Both the position numbers and the translations under genes were made by a program. A stretch of DNA of 64,000 bases from Actinacidiphila epipremni (GTDB lineage Bacteria > Actinomycetota > Actinomycetes > Streptomycetales > Streptomycetaceae), in assembly GCF_012034175.1 (NCBI RefSeq), contig NZ_JAATEJ010000009.1, forward strand, positions 1 to 64,000. Reading direction: 5' to 3'. This document shows positions 17,871 through 29,370 of the stretch, piece by piece. The notes under the pieces are model-generated. The model searched no databases, had not been told where the DNA came from, and saw nothing but the letters and a program-made list of their open reading frames with translations. The number at the start of each line of letters is the position of its first letter. Position 1 is the stretch's first letter.

Positions 17871-19457
17871 CTAGGGGAGGTGGAGGGGTTGGTTGGGGCG
17901 GACTCCTAGGGCGGAGAGCCAGGCGCGGAGGGGAGCGGGGTCGCCCGCCTCGACGAGGCGGACCACGGGCCAGGCAAGATCACCTCGGCGGGAGCCGTCG
18001 ACGACGAGGGTCGGCCCGTCGAGCCAGTCCAGGCCCGCCCCGGCGCCAGCCGTATCCACCGCGGCACAGCACACCGCCGCGGTGACATGCTCCGCCAGCA
18101 ACTCCCGCCCCGTCCGCGGCGGACACAGCTCATACACCTCCGCCCCCGGCAACGGCTGCTCCTGCGCGACGATCGCCCCGATCCGCGCCGCCAGCTCCTC
18201 GCTGCCCCCGGCGGCGAGCCGGTCGATGACCCGGGAGAGCGTCGCCGCGCCCGGCTCGTCGAGGAGCAGCCCGCGCCCACCGCCGGACGGCGCCAGCGCC
18301 GGCACCGCCGGACGTACCTCGTCCAGCACGCGTATGAGCCGCGCGGCCTCCGCCCGCCAGATGCGGTCGACGACCTCGTCGGGGTAGCGCGCCCAGCTCA
18401 CCGGCGCCCAGTCGGGCCCGGCAGCCCGCGGGCCGCCGTGGAAGAGCCGCGCGGCCAGCAGCGACACCGACTCGTCGACGAGCCCCGGCTCCTCCAGCAG
18501 ATCGCACGCCGGCCGCTCGCCGAGCCTGCTCTCGAAGCCGTCCGCGAGCCGGTCGCGCCGGGACAGTTCCGTCAGCGCGGAGACGACGCCCGCGTCGAGC
18601 CGGGAGGGCCAGCGGCCCATCCGCCACGCGGGCAGCGCGACTCGGGTCAGCAGCCGGTCCCACCCGGCGTATGCGAGCCCCACCTGCTCCTGCGCGACGA
18701 TCCGCAGCCCGTAGTCGACGGCCTGCGCCCGCTCGGACGCGCCCGCGGCGACCCCGCGCTCCATCTCGGCGACATGCGCCCCGCAGCCGCGCAGCAGCAG
18801 CCGCGCGGCCCAGCCGAGCACGCCGAAAGCGGGCCGCAGCAGCACCGAGTGCCGCAGGCGGCCCTGCGCGGCGACGCCGACCGCGGCGTCCAGGCCGCGG
18901 ACGAAGCGCCGGGCGGCGTATATCTCCGGGTCGGCGGCGGCGCCGGTGCCGGCCACCACCGGGGCGAGTAGGGCGCGCAGTTCGGCGACGCGCATCCACC
19001 ACAGGAAGGGCGAGCCGATGACGAGCACGGGCGCGGGGCGGCGCTCGGCCGCGCCGGGGCCGGGTCTGCGGTCCTCCAGCCAGCTGTCGCAGTCGGGCGT
19101 GAGCTCTATCCCGGACGGCACCGGCACCTGCAGCGTCTCCGCCAGGTCGGCGACCATGCGGTGCAGGTCGGGCGCGGCGGTGCGCGAGACGGGCACGGCG
19201 GGGCTGACGGCGGGCCTGGCCCGTACGATCACCGCGGCGATCGCGGCGGCCACGGCGAGGACGACCAGCGCGGCGCCGGTGACGCCCCAGCGCACGCCGT
19301 CCCACCCGGGGCCGCCGACGCGCCCGGTGAGCGAGGCGACGTGCAGCACGACGGCGACGGCGGCCGGGAGGAGCACGACGCCGAGCGCGGCACCGCGCAT
19401 GCGCAGCACCGCCAGCGCGCGGGTCCGCGCCCAGGCCTCGCCCGCTTCTCCGGCCAT
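17871..19457 (-). CDS. Large membrane protein, peptidase-like, unknown function
   Basis: 528 residues. Two N-terminal hydrophobic segments (GVVLLPAAVAVVLHVASL and GAALVVLAVAAAIAAVIV) are followed by a cytoplasmic region beginning PDLHRMVADLAETLQV, laid out like M48-type membrane peptidases (LVIGSPFLWWMRVAELRALLA). The zinc-binding HEXXH is not visible, so it is not a standard protease. Start at 19457 chosen for an AGGGGGTGA site. Conserved hypothetical in the genus as far as can be judged; no partner gene is evident. Confidence 0.7.
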   Translation of the reverse strand: MAGEAGEAWARTRALAVLRMRGAALGVVLLPAAVAVVLHVASLTGRVGGPGWDGVRWGVTGAALVVLAVAAAIAAVIVRARPAVSPAVPVSRTAAPDLHRMVADLAETLQVPVPSGIELTPDCDSWLEDRRPGPGAAERRPAPVLVIGSPFLWWMRVAELRALLAPVVAGTGAAADPEIYAARRFVRGLDAAVGVAAQGRLRHSVLLRPAFGVLGWAARLLLRGCGAHVAEMERGVAAGASERAQAVDYGLRIVAQEQVGLAYAGWDRLLTRVALPAWRMGRWPSRLDAGVVSALTELSRRDRLADGFESRLGERPACDLLEEPGLVDESVSLLAARLFHGGPRAAGPDWAPVSWARYPDEVVDRIWRAEAARLIRVLDEVRPAVPALAPSGGGRGLLLDEPGAATLSRVIDRLAAGGSEELAARIGAIVAQEQPLPGAEVYELCPPRTGRELLAEHVTAAVCCAAVDTAGAGAGLDWLDGPTLVVDGSRRGDLAWPVVRLVEAGDPAPLRAWLSALGVRPNQPLHLP

Positions 19458-19713
19458 CGGCGGCTCACCCCCTGCGCTGTCGGCGACCGCCCCGGTGACG
19501 GCCTCCCCCCACTGTCGCACCGCCCACCGACATCGCAATGCCCGTACGGCTGATTGCCGCAATCGCCTGCGGTGCGCCTCCGCGGCACCCTAATTCGGCC
19601 TCGCCGAGCGAGTCAGCCATACGGCCGACCCATCACTCCTTGGAGTGGCTTCCCCCCGAACTTCCGCCCCCCGGCCGCCGCGACCTGGACGGAATCCGGG
19701 CACGGAAAAGGGC

Positions 19714-19731
19714 CGGGCCCCTCAGGGCCCG
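19714..19731. terminator. Possible terminator after purD
   Basis: CGGGCCC-CTCA-GGGCCCG stem-loop, 36 bases beyond the purD stop. Confidence 0.5.
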
Positions 19732-19766
19732 ACCCGGCGGCGGCGCGCGGAAAGCGCGGCGGAGGG

Positions 19767-21023
19767 CTACTCGCCGGCCGCCGCGAGCGCGATGTCGGTG
19801 CGGTGGTGCGCGCCGTCCAGGCGGATCGCCGAGATGCCCCGGTACGCCCGCCGGCGCGCCGCGGCGAGGTCGGGACCGGTCGCCGTCACCGACAGCACCC
19901 GCCCGCCGGCGCTGACGACCTGCCCGTCGTCCTCGCGGCGGGTGCCGGCGTGCAGCACGTACGCGTCCGGGCCCACCGCGTCCAGGCCCGCGATGGGGTC
20001 GCCGGTGCGCGGGGTGTCGGGGTAGTTGTACGAGGCGATGACGACGGTCACCGCCGCGTCGTCGCTCCACCGCAGCGCCGGGTACGCGGCGAGCTGGCCG
20101 GTCGCGGCGGCCCGCAGCAGGCCGGCGAGCGGGGTGCGCAGCCGGGCGAGCACGACCTGCGTCTCGGGGTCGCCGAAGCGCGCGTTGAACTCGATGACCC
20201 GCACGCCGCGGGAGGTGATCGCGAGGCCGGCGTAGAGCAGCCCGGCGAAGGGCGTGCCGCGGCGGCGCAGTTCGTCGACGGTGGGCTGGAGCACCGTCCG
20301 CTCGACCTCGTCGACGAGCTTGGGGTCCGCCCACGGCAGCGGCGAATACGCGCCCATGCCGCCGGTGTTGGGCCCCTGGTCGCCGTCGAGGGCCCGCTTG
20401 AAGTCCTGCGCGGGCTGGAGCGGCACCACGGTGTGGCCGTCGGTGAGGGCGAAGAGGGAGACCTCGGGGCCGTCCAGATACTCCTCGATGACGACCCGGC
20501 CGCCGGTCGCGGCCACGCAGGCGAGCGCGTGCGCCCGCGCGGTGTCCACGTCCTGGGTGACGACGACGCCCTTGCCGGCGGCGAGCCCGTCGTCCTTGAC
20601 GACGTAGGGCGCGCCGAACGCGTCGAGCGCGGTGTCGATCTCCTGCGCCGTGGCGCACACGTACGAGCGGGCCGTGGGCACGCCGGCCGCCGCCATGACG
20701 TCCTTGGCGAAGGCCTTGGAGCCCTCCAGCTGCGCGGCTTCCTTGCCGGGCCCGAAGCAGTCGATGCCGCGGGCGCGCACCGCGTCGGCGACGCCGGCGA
20801 CCAGCGGGGCCTCGGGGCCGACGACGACCAGGTCCGCGCCCAGTTCCTCGGCGAGCCCGGCGACCGCGGCGCCGTCGAGGGCGTCGACCCGGTGCAGTTC
20901 TGCGACGTCCGCGATGCCGGCGTTGCCGGGCGCGCAGTGCAGCGACGTCACGTCGGGGTCGAGGGACAGGGAACGGCACAGGGCGTGCTCGCGGGCGCCG
21001 CCGCCGATGACAAGGACCTTCAC
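19767..21023 (-). CDS. purD: Phosphoribosylamine-glycine ligase PurD
   Basis: 418 residues, ATP-grasp enzyme that joins glycine to phosphoribosylamine (step 2 of purine synthesis). Seen: [14 protein letters not shown] at the N-terminus, [17 protein letters not shown], the ATP-grasp [17 protein letters not shown], and [26 protein letters not shown] metal motif ([12 protein letters not shown]). GTG 21023 begins the family match. It is divergent from the SLATT gene at 21211. Confidence 0.97.
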   Translation of the reverse strand: MKVLVIGGGAREHALCRSLSLDPDVTSLHCAPGNAGIADVAELHRVDALDGAAVAGLAEELGADLVVVGPEAPLVAGVADAVRARGIDCFGPGKEAAQLEGSKAFAKDVMAAAGVPTARSYVCATAQEIDTALDAFGAPYVVKDDGLAAGKGVVVTQDVDTARAHALACVAATGGRVVIEEYLDGPEVSLFALTDGHTVVPLQPAQDFKRALDGDQGPNTGGMGAYSPLPWADPKLVDEVERTVLQPTVDELRRRGTPFAGLLYAGLAITSRGVRVIEFNARFGDPETQVVLARLRTPLAGLLRAAATGQLAAYPALRWSDDAAVTVVIASYNYPDTPRTGDPIAGLDAVGPDAYVLHAGTRREDDGQVVSAGGRVLSVTATGPDLAAARRRAYRGISAIRLDGAHHRTDIALAAAGE

Positions 21024-21210
21024 GCGCACCAGGGTAGTGGCCCGTGCGGACACCGGCCGACCTCACTCTTTCGGGCGACCTCCGTCCGGGTCCCTTACCT
21101 GATCACGCGGCCCCTGCGGGCGCGAACGGCGGCTTCGCCCCGCCGCTCTCAGCCGTTCGGCGGTAATAAGAGACCTTCGTCACTCAGCCGACGGAGTCGA
21201 GGAGCGCGCT

Positions 21211-22023
21211 GTGAGCCAGCAGGACATGTTCCCGGAGGGAGCCCCTCGGGAGGAGCCTGAGCGGCCCGCTGCACGCCCCGAGCAGCTGCGCGACGCCGCC
21301 GACCCCGGCCGTGCGGGCGGTACCGGCCGTGCCGACCGGCTGGGCCCGCGCGAGGACCTGCGCGCCCTGCCCTTCCCGCGCGGCGACTGGGGCGAGCCGG
21401 CCGAGCGCCTCGAAGAGCTCTACCGGTGGGCGGAGGCAGGGGCGCTGCGCACCGCCGACTGGTATCTGGGCAACCGGGTGTGGAAGCGGCGCGGCGCCCG
21501 GGCCCTGCGCGGCGGCGCCGCGGCCCTGGCCGTGGTGGGCGCGGCTGCGCCACTTGCCGAGCTTGCGGGCGCCGGGGGCACATCGGTGGTGTGGGGGTAT
21601 CTGGCGCTGCTCGCGGCGACGGCATGCGCGGCGGTGGACCGTGTGCTGGGCCTGACGGCGGGCTGGATGCGGGACGTCGGCACCGCGCAGGGCGTGGAGC
21701 GGCGCCTGGAGCAGCTGCGTTTCGACTGGGCGTCGGAGAGCGTGCGCGAGGTGCTGGGGCCGACCGAGGGCACCGCGGCGGAGGCCGCCGAGCGCTGCCT
21801 GGCGATCCTGCGCCGCTTCTGCGACGACGTCGCCGACCTGGTGCGGATGGAGACCGCGGACTGGATGGTCGGCTTCGGCGCCGGTACGGCCGGCGCGCCG
21901 CTGCGGACGCAGTCCGGCGCCTGGTGGCCGACCCGTACCGAGCCGCCCGCCGTGCCGCGGCTGCCGCATCCGGGCACCCGGCCCAATATGCCGCGCCAGC
22001 GGCCCCCGGAGAATCCGCGGTAA
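21211..22023 (+). CDS. SLATT-domain two-helix membrane protein
   Basis: 270 residues. A helical stretch with LEELYRWAEAGALRTADWYL leads into two membrane helices (GGAAALAVVGAAAPLAELAG and GYLALLAATACAAVDRVLGL), then a long helical cytoplasmic tail (RRLEQLRFDWASESVREVL). This matches SLATT proteins, the two-TM partners of nucleotide-signalling conflict systems (SMODS, SLOG). No SMODS or SLOG partner is adjacent, so an immunity role is only a family inference. GTG start with a GAGGAG site. Tail is Pro-rich. Confidence 0.75.
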   Translation: MSQQDMFPEGAPREEPERPAARPEQLRDAADPGRAGGTGRADRLGPREDLRALPFPRGDWGEPAERLEELYRWAEAGALRTADWYLGNRVWKRRGARALRGGAAALAVVGAAAPLAELAGAGGTSVVWGYLALLAATACAAVDRVLGLTAGWMRDVGTAQGVERRLEQLRFDWASESVREVLGPTEGTAAEAAERCLAILRRFCDDVADLVRMETADWMVGFGAGTAGAPLRTQSGAWWPTRTEPPAVPRLPHPGTRPNMPRQRPPENPR

Positions 22024-22041
22024 GAGGCGGGGTCTCCGGGG

Positions 22042-22159
22042 GCCGGCGGCGCAATGCGCCGAGCCGGCCGTACCGGCCGGGCAATATGCCGAGCCTTCGG
22101 GCCGACGGCGCAATGTGCCGGGCCGGTCGTACCGGCCGGGCAATGTGCCGGGTCGTCGG
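22042..22159. repeat. 59-bp tandem direct repeat, two units
   Basis: Units at 22,042-22,100 and 22,101-22,159 differ at a few positions; each contains two GCAATRYGCCG boxes and a TACCGGCCGG palindrome. The block lies between the convergent ends of the SLATT gene and the next gene and may serve as a terminator zone. Confidence 0.8.
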
Positions 22160-22166
22160 GTGGGGT

Positions 22167-22826
22167 TCAGCTGAAGACGATCATCGAGCCCTGCCCCAGC
22201 GACCGGGTCGCCGCCGCGTGCAGGCCGAGCCATACGTGGTGCTCGCGCGCGAAGGGGCCGTCCAGGGGGCTCGGGGAGGGCAGGGCGGGCTCTTCGAGGG
22301 CGGTGTGGCGCTCGGGCGGCACGGGGGGCCGCGGCGGGTTGGCGGGGTCGATGCCGATCGCGGGCGCGACGAACTCCAGCTCCCGCAGCAGCCCGTGGCT
22401 GGAGCCCAGCGGGCCGCCGCTCTCCAGCAGTTCGTCGCTGACGACCGGGTGGGGGAAGTCCAGCGGCACATAGGCGCCGGCGTGGTCGTAATGCCACACC
22501 AGGTGCGAGCGCTGGGCGGTGGCCTCGAACATCTCCAGCAGCTGCTCGTAGTCGCCGCCGAGCTCGTCGACCGGGGAGACCTCCAGGCCCTGGAGGCTCA
22601 GCAGATAGGCCCGGCGCAGGAAGTGCAGGGCGTCGTAGTCGAAGCACGCGACGGGTGCGACGTCGCCGGACAGGCCCGGCATGTAGGCGTAGACGGGGAC
22701 GGGCGGCTGCCCGGCGTCGCTGAGGGCTTTGTCGTAGCGGGCCAGTTCCTCGGAGAAGGGGTTTTCCGGGCTGTGACACAGGACGTCCACCAGCGGCACC
22801 AGCCACAGGTCGCAAGCCACGTACAC
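22167..22826 (-). CDS. Conserved hypothetical protein
   Basis: 219 residues with no recognised domain. It begins MYVACDLWLVPLVDVLC and contains PVYAYMPGLSGDVAPVACFD, a Pro-rich segment (NPPRPPVPPERHTA) and the C-terminal HHVWLGLHAAATRSL. No signal peptide or membrane helix. Good codon bias and a 49-base spacing from the upstream GntR-family gene suggest the two may be co-transcribed. Function unknown. Confidence 0.7.
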   Translation of the reverse strand: MYVACDLWLVPLVDVLCHSPENPFSEELARYDKALSDAGQPPVPVYAYMPGLSGDVAPVACFDYDALHFLRRAYLLSLQGLEVSPVDELGGDYEQLLEMFEATAQRSHLVWHYDHAGAYVPLDFPHPVVSDELLESGGPLGSSHGLLRELEFVAPAIGIDPANPPRPPVPPERHTALEEPALPSPSPLDGPFAREHHVWLGLHAAATRSLGQGSMIVFS

Positions 22827-22875
22827 GCTCCATACGGTCGGGGGCGTACAGCGTAAATCGGCGGCCCCGGCCGCG

Positions 22876-23568
22876 TCAGGAGCGGGCGGGGGCGAGCTTC
22901 TCGATCAGGGTGCGGGTGTGCGTGTCGTACTGGCTCGTGAGGGTGTGCGCGGTCTCGATGTCGCGGGCGGCGACCGCGTCGACCAGGGCGACGTGCCCGG
23001 CCCAGCACACTCCCGCCGCGTCGCTGAGCGCCCGCAGGTGCGGCACGGCGTATATCCACGTCTGGGTGCGGACGCGGTCCATGAACTCGCAGATGTGCGG
23101 GTTGGCGGCGATCGCCGAGAGCTCGCGCCAGAAGCGCAGGTCGCAGCCGACCAGGACGTCCAGGCTGCCGGACTGCGCGGCCCGCGCGGCGGCCTCGGCG
23201 CGGCGCCGCACCGACGCCAGCGCGTCGCCGGGGACCGCGCCCATGCCCTGCCCGGCCAGCTCGCGGAAGAACGCCTCCACGATGAAGACGCGGGCCTCGG
23301 TGAGGGACCGGAAGTCCGCGGCGGTCAGCCGGCGCACCTGGAAGCCGCGGTGCTGCTCGACCTCCAGCAGGCCCTGCGCGGCCAGGTCCACCAGTGCCTC
23401 GCGCACGGGGGTGGCGGACACGCCGTAGAGTTCGGCGATCTCCTTGACGGTGAAGTGCCGGCCGGCCTGGAGGCGGCCGGTGAGGATCTCGTCACGCAGC
23501 GCGTCGGCGATCTGCTGGCGCAGGCTGCTGCGCCGCAGCGGCGTGGCCGGCCCGCCGACCTCCGGCAT
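22876..23568 (-). CDS. GntR-family (FadR subfamily) transcriptional regulator
   Basis: 230 residues. The winged helix-turn-helix (LRQQIADALRDEILTGRLQ...VKEIAELYGVSATPVREAL, about residues 15-60) and an all-helical FCD ligand domain with Asp/His metal-type residues (RFWRELSAIAANPHI, WAGHVALVDAVAARD) define the FadR subfamily. ATG 23568 follows GAAGGAGG. It is divergent from the kinase gene at 23879, and the gap holds two identical palindromes that fit a regulator site. The effector is unknown; the FCD group usually senses organic acids. Confidence 0.9.
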   Translation of the reverse strand: MPEVGGPATPLRRSSLRQQIADALRDEILTGRLQAGRHFTVKEIAELYGVSATPVREALVDLAAQGLLEVEQHRGFQVRRLTAADFRSLTEARVFIVEAFFRELAGQGMGAVPGDALASVRRRAEAAARAAQSGSLDVLVGCDLRFWRELSAIAANPHICEFMDRVRTQTWIYAVPHLRALSDAAGVCWAGHVALVDAVAARDIETAHTLTSQYDTHTRTLIEKLAPARS

Positions 23569-23722
23569 CCCGCGTCCTCCTTCGCGCTTCACCCGCGCGG
23601 GTGGTTTCCGCGCCGCCCGACACCATAAGCGAGGCCGGGCGGTGATGCGTCCGCCCTGTGGCCGACCCATGACCGACCCATGAGCGCCCCGTGAGTGCCC
23701 CATGAGTGCCCTACGACCGTCC

Positions 23723-23776
23723 GATGATCATCCTCGCGATCGTCGTGATCGTCCGATGGCCGGCTCGATGATCATC
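23723..23776. promoter_or_regulatory. Two identical GATGATCATC palindromes
   Basis: Copies at 23,723-23,732 and 23,767-23,776, exactly 44 bases apart (about four helix turns), in the GntR/kinase divergent region. This spacing suits cooperative binding on one DNA face. Likely candidate binder is the adjacent FadR-type regulator; not shown. Confidence 0.45.
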
Positions 23777-23878
23777 AGCTGCTCATTTGGCGGAAGACCA
23801 CCTGATCGCACCGGCAGTTGGTCGGCATATTCTTCGCTCTGGCAGGGGGAACGGCATACCGGGGGCGGGGGAACGGCG

Positions 23879-25666
<1,788 letters not shown>

Positions 25667-25702
25667 CCGCGGCCTCCCCAAGCCCTCGCCCTGGGCGTCA
25701 GC

Positions 25703-26986
25703 TCACAGGAACGGGTTGATCTCGATCGTCTCGGTGCGGCCCGGGCCGACCCCGATCGCGGAGATCGGCGCGCCCGACATCTCCTCCAGCGCCTTCACAT
25801 AGCTCTGCGCGTTCTTGGGCAGGTCGGCGAAGGTCTTCGCCTTGGTGATGTCCTCCGACCAGCCGGGCAGGTACTCGTAGATCGGCTTGGCGTGGTGGAA
25901 GTCGCTCTGGCTGTACGGCAGTTCCTCCACCCGGCGGCCGTCGACCTCGTAGCCGACGCACACCGGGATGCGCTCCCAGCCGGTGAGGATGTCCAGCTTG
26001 GTGAGGAAGAAGTCCGTCAGGCCGTTGACCCGGGTGGCGTAGCGCGCGATGACCGCGTCGAACCAGCCGCAGCGGCGGTTGCGGCCGGTGGTGACACCGA
26101 ACTCGTGGCCCACTGTGCGCAGCCGCTCGCCGTCCTCGTCGAACAGCTCGGTCGGGAACGGTCCCGAACCCACGCGCGTTGTGTACGCCTTGAGGATGCC
26201 GATCACCCGGGTGATCTTCGTGGGGCCGACGCCGGTACCGGTGCAGGCGCCCCCGGAGGTCGGGTTCGACGAGGTGACGAAGGGGTAAGTGCCGTGGTCG
26301 ACGTCGAGGAGCGTGCCCTGGCCGCCCTCCATGAGCACGACCTTGCCCTCGTCCAGCGCGTTGTTCAGGACGAGCGTCGTGTCGGCGACGAAGTCCTTGA
26401 TCTGCTCGGCGTATCCGAGGTATTCCTCGACGACGCGCTGGGTGCTGATCGCGCGCCGGTTGAAGATCTTGACCAGGATCTGGTTCTTGTCCTGGAGCGC
26501 GGCGTCGATCTTCTGCTGGAGGATCGATTCGTCGAAGAGGTCCTGCACCCGGATGCCGACCCGGTTGATCTTGTCCGCGTACGCCGGGCCGATGCCGCGC
26601 CCGGTCGTGCCGATCTTGCGGTTGCCGAGGAAGCGCTCCGTCACCTTGTCGATGGTCTGGTGATAGGGCGTGATCAGATGGGCGTTACCGCTGATCAGCA
26701 GTTTGGACGTGTCCACGCCGCGGTCGTTCAGCCCGCTCAGCTCGGAGAGCAGGACCGCGGGGTCCACGACCACGCCGTTGCCGATCACCGGCACGCAACC
26801 CGGCGACAGGATGCCGGAGGGGAGGAGGTGCAGTGCGTATTTCTGGTCGCCGACGACAACCGTGTGGCCGGCGTTGTTGCCGCCCTGGTAGCGCACCACG
26901 TAGTCGACGGAGCCGCCGAGCAGGTCGGTGGCCTTCCCCTTGCCCTCGTCACCCCACTGAGCGCCGAGCAGCACAAGTGCGGGCAC
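25703..26986 (-). CDS. purA: Adenylosuccinate synthetase PurA
   Basis: 427 residues. It condenses IMP with aspartate using GTP, the first step from IMP to AMP. Seen: [16 protein letters not shown], the base site [33 protein letters not shown], and the C-terminal GTP-binding [19 protein letters not shown] start with a GGAAGGGG site. It is divergent from the diacylglycerol-kinase-like gene; a stable hairpin lies in its leader. Confidence 0.98.
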   Translation of the reverse strand: MPALVLLGAQWGDEGKGKATDLLGGSVDYVVRYQGGNNAGHTVVVGDQKYALHLLPSGILSPGCVPVIGNGVVVDPAVLLSELSGLNDRGVDTSKLLISGNAHLITPYHQTIDKVTERFLGNRKIGTTGRGIGPAYADKINRVGIRVQDLFDESILQQKIDAALQDKNQILVKIFNRRAISTQRVVEEYLGYAEQIKDFVADTTLVLNNALDEGKVVLMEGGQGTLLDVDHGTYPFVTSSNPTSGGACTGTGVGPTKITRVIGILKAYTTRVGSGPFPTELFDEDGERLRTVGHEFGVTTGRNRRCGWFDAVIARYATRVNGLTDFFLTKLDILTGWERIPVCVGYEVDGRRVEELPYSQSDFHHAKPIYEYLPGWSEDITKAKTFADLPKNAQSYVKALEEMSGAPISAIGVGPGRTETIEINPFL

Positions 26987-27058
26987 AGGCGTACACCCCT
27001 TCCGGGCGGGGCATGTCCAACGTGCAGAGAGCCGTCGAACCTGCCCCGGAATAGACGA

Positions 27059-27086
27059 AGCCCCTGACGCAACGGCGCAAGGGGCT
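27059..27086. promoter_or_regulatory. Hairpin in the purA leader/divergent region
   Basis: AGCCCC/GGGGCT arms with inner CGC/GCG pairing and an AACG tetraloop, 73 bases upstream of the purA start and 35 bases before the divergent gene. On the minus strand it would be transcribed with purA; on the plus strand it is followed by a TTTT run, so it may insulate the two genes. Confidence 0.45.
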
Positions 27087-27120
27087 CTTGCACCGAGATT
27101 TTACCTGAGGAAGGACGAAG

Positions 27121-28005
27121 GTGTCGGCTCACCCTCCTGGTCACCCTCCTGGCCATCCCCCGCCGGACGCCGTCCGGAGGGCGCCGCTGCTCCTGGTCGT
27201 CGACCCGGCGGCCCGCGCCGCCGACGGCGAGTCGGTCCGTATCGCCAAGGACGTGCTGTGCGCGGGTGCCGCGTCGGTGAAGATCGTCTTCCCGGAGTCC
27301 GCCGAGGAGGCCGAGCGGGCGCTCGCCCACCGTGGCCGCCGGCACCCCGTCCTGCTCGGCGACGACCTGGCCCTGCTGCGTACGGTACGGGCGCTGCACC
27401 GCGACCGCGCGCTGCACGACGCGCCCCTGTCCCTCGTGCCGATCGGCACCCGCTCGGCGCTCGCCCGCGGCTTCGGCGTGCCCGGGGACGTGCCGGCCGC
27501 GGCCCGCGCGGTGCTCGACGGGGCGCAGCGCGAGCTGGACCTGCTGGTCGACGAGAGCGGCGGCATCGTGCTGGGCGCGCTGAGCATCCCGTGCGGCACG
27601 CCGATCGCCCGGACGGCGGCGCACTGGTGGACGCCGGTGGAGAAGACCGCGCGCTCCCTGGTCCGTACGCTGACCGCGCCCATACCCGCCGGCGGCCACC
27701 ACCAACCGCCGCGCCAGCGGCTGCGCGTGGAGGCCGACGGCGTCCTGCTCACCGACCTGGACCAGCCCGTGCAGGAGGTGTCCGTCCGCCCGGCCCCCGC
27801 GGGCTACGCCGAGGTGTGCGTACGCCGCCCCGAGGGCGCGGGCCAGGTCCGCGCCCGGGCCCGCTCCGTCACCGTCTCGGGCCGCGACTTCCGCTACCGC
27901 GCCGACTCCGCCGTGACCGGCCCGGTCCGCTCCCGCACCTGGACGGTGGAGCCTGCGGCCTGGCGCCTGACGGTGCCGCGCCAGCTGCCCCTGACGGCCG
28001 GCTAG
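27121..28005 (+). CDS. Diacylglycerol-kinase-like protein with degenerate nucleotide loop
   Basis: 294 residues with the two-domain outline of the DGK/YegS lipid-kinase fold: Rossmann-like N-terminal part (LLLVVDPAARAADGESV...VKIVFPESAEEAERAL) and a beta C-terminal part (LRVEADGVLLTDLDQPVQEVSV). Where active enzymes have GGDGT the sequence reads LLGDDLALLRTV, so ATP binding is doubtful. The LVPIGTRSALARGFGVP segment matches the 'P.GT.N..A..lg' motif but Asn is Ser. Probably an inactive paralogue. GTG start right after AGGAAGGACGAAG. Confidence 0.7.
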   Translation: MSAHPPGHPPGHPPPDAVRRAPLLLVVDPAARAADGESVRIAKDVLCAGAASVKIVFPESAEEAERALAHRGRRHPVLLGDDLALLRTVRALHRDRALHDAPLSLVPIGTRSALARGFGVPGDVPAAARAVLDGAQRELDLLVDESGGIVLGALSIPCGTPIARTAAHWWTPVEKTARSLVRTLTAPIPAGGHHQPPRQRLRVEADGVLLTDLDQPVQEVSVRPAPAGYAEVCVRRPEGAGQVRARARSVTVSGRDFRYRADSAVTGPVRSRTWTVEPAAWRLTVPRQLPLTAG

Positions 28006-28059
28006 GGCGTACGGAGGGCCGTACGCGGGCCTGTACGCCCCTGTGCGCGGCCGTACGGC

Positions 28060-29370
28060 TCACCAGGTGACCGGCAGCTCCTGGAGGCCGCGGATGACGT
28101 AGTTGGGCCGCCACAGCGGCTCGGCGGCCGGCCGCATGCCCGGGGCGTCGCGCAGGAAGGCGCCGAAGGAGGCGGCGAGTTCCAGGCGGGCCAGCGGGGC
28201 GCCGAGGCAGTAGTGGATGCCGGCGCCGAAGCTGACGTGCTTGTTGCCGGCGGCCGGGCGGGTGACGTCGAAGCGGTGCGGGTCGGGAAAGCGCGCCGGG
28301 TCGCGGTTGGCGGAGCCGAAGAGCAGCGCGACCTCGCTGCCGCGCGGGATGACCGTGCCGCCGACCTCGATGTCGTCCAGGACCCAGCGCTCGAAGAGCT
28401 GGAGCGGGGTGTCGTAGCGGAGGATCTCCTCGACGCCGTCCGCCAGCCGCTCGGCGTCGTCCCGGCCCGCGGCGAGCAGCGCGAGCTGGTCGGGGTGCCG
28501 GAAGAGCTGGAGCCAGCCCAGGGCGGTGGTGTTGACGGTGGCCTCGTGGCCGGCGTTGAGCAGCAGCGCGCAGGTGGAGACCATCTCCTGCTCGCTGAGC
28601 ACGTCCCCGTCGTCGTGCACCGCGATGAGCGCGCTGATCAGGTCCTCGCCGGGGTCGGAGCGGCGGGCGGCGATGAGCGCGCGCAGGTAGGCGGAGAACT
28701 CCTCGCTCGCCGTCACCGCCGCGCGGGCGGCGTCCGGGCCCGGGTTCAGCTCGTACATCGCCGTCATGCCGGCCGACCAGGGCCGCAGCAGGGCGCGGTC
28801 GGCGGGCGGGATGCCCAGCATCTCCGCGATGACGGCGACGGGCAGCGGCTCGGCGACCCGGGCGTGCAGGTCGCCGCCGCCGTCCGCGTAAAGCCCCGCG
28901 ACCAGCTCGTCCGCCAGCCGCTGCACGACCGGTGCGAGCTCCTCGACCCGGCGCGGGGTGAACGCCTTGGCGACCAGCCGGCGGATCCGGGTGTGCGCGG
29001 GCGCCTCCAGGTCCAGCAGCCCGTTGTCGTTCAGGACGGTGAAGGGCTCCAGCTCGGGCGGCGGCGGGGTGCGGCCGAAGTCCTCGTGCGCGAAGCGGTG
29101 CTGATACGTACGGCCCAGCCGGCGGTCGCGCAGCAGGGCGCTGACATCGTCGTAGTGCGGGATGAGCCACTGGTTGGTCGGCGCGTAGTACAGGGCGCGG
29201 CCGGCCGCGCGCAGCTCGTCGTACGCCGGGTAGGGGTCGGCGACGAACGCGGCGGATTGCGGGGTGAAGACGCCGGCGACGTCCAAGGCTGCGCCTATGG
29301 CAGAGCCGTGGCCTATTGCGGAGTCTTTTGCGGGGGATCCGGCGGGGGATTTGGAGGCAAGGGGGTTCAT
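28060..29370 (-). CDS. Cytochrome P450
   Basis: 436 residues. Seen: I-helix oxygen motif AGHEATVNTTA, ExxR pair, and heme loop SFGAGIHYCLGAPLARLEL with Cys388. The ATG overlaps the stop of the metallohydrolase gene by four bases, so the two are coupled and follow the Nudix gene in one operon. There is no ferredoxin nearby, and no biosynthetic cluster, so the substrate cannot be inferred. Confidence 0.95.
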   Translation of the reverse strand: MNPLASKSPAGSPAKDSAIGHGSAIGAALDVAGVFTPQSAAFVADPYPAYDELRAAGRALYYAPTNQWLIPHYDDVSALLRDRRLGRTYQHRFAHEDFGRTPPPPELEPFTVLNDNGLLDLEAPAHTRIRRLVAKAFTPRRVEELAPVVQRLADELVAGLYADGGGDLHARVAEPLPVAVIAEMLGIPPADRALLRPWSAGMTAMYELNPGPDAARAAVTASEEFSAYLRALIAARRSDPGEDLISALIAVHDDGDVLSEQEMVSTCALLLNAGHEATVNTTALGWLQLFRHPDQLALLAAGRDDAERLADGVEEILRYDTPLQLFERWVLDDIEVGGTVIPRGSEVALLFGSANRDPARFPDPHRFDVTRPAAGNKHVSFGAGIHYCLGAPLARLELAASFGAFLRDAPGMRPAAEPLWRPNYVIRGLQELPVTW

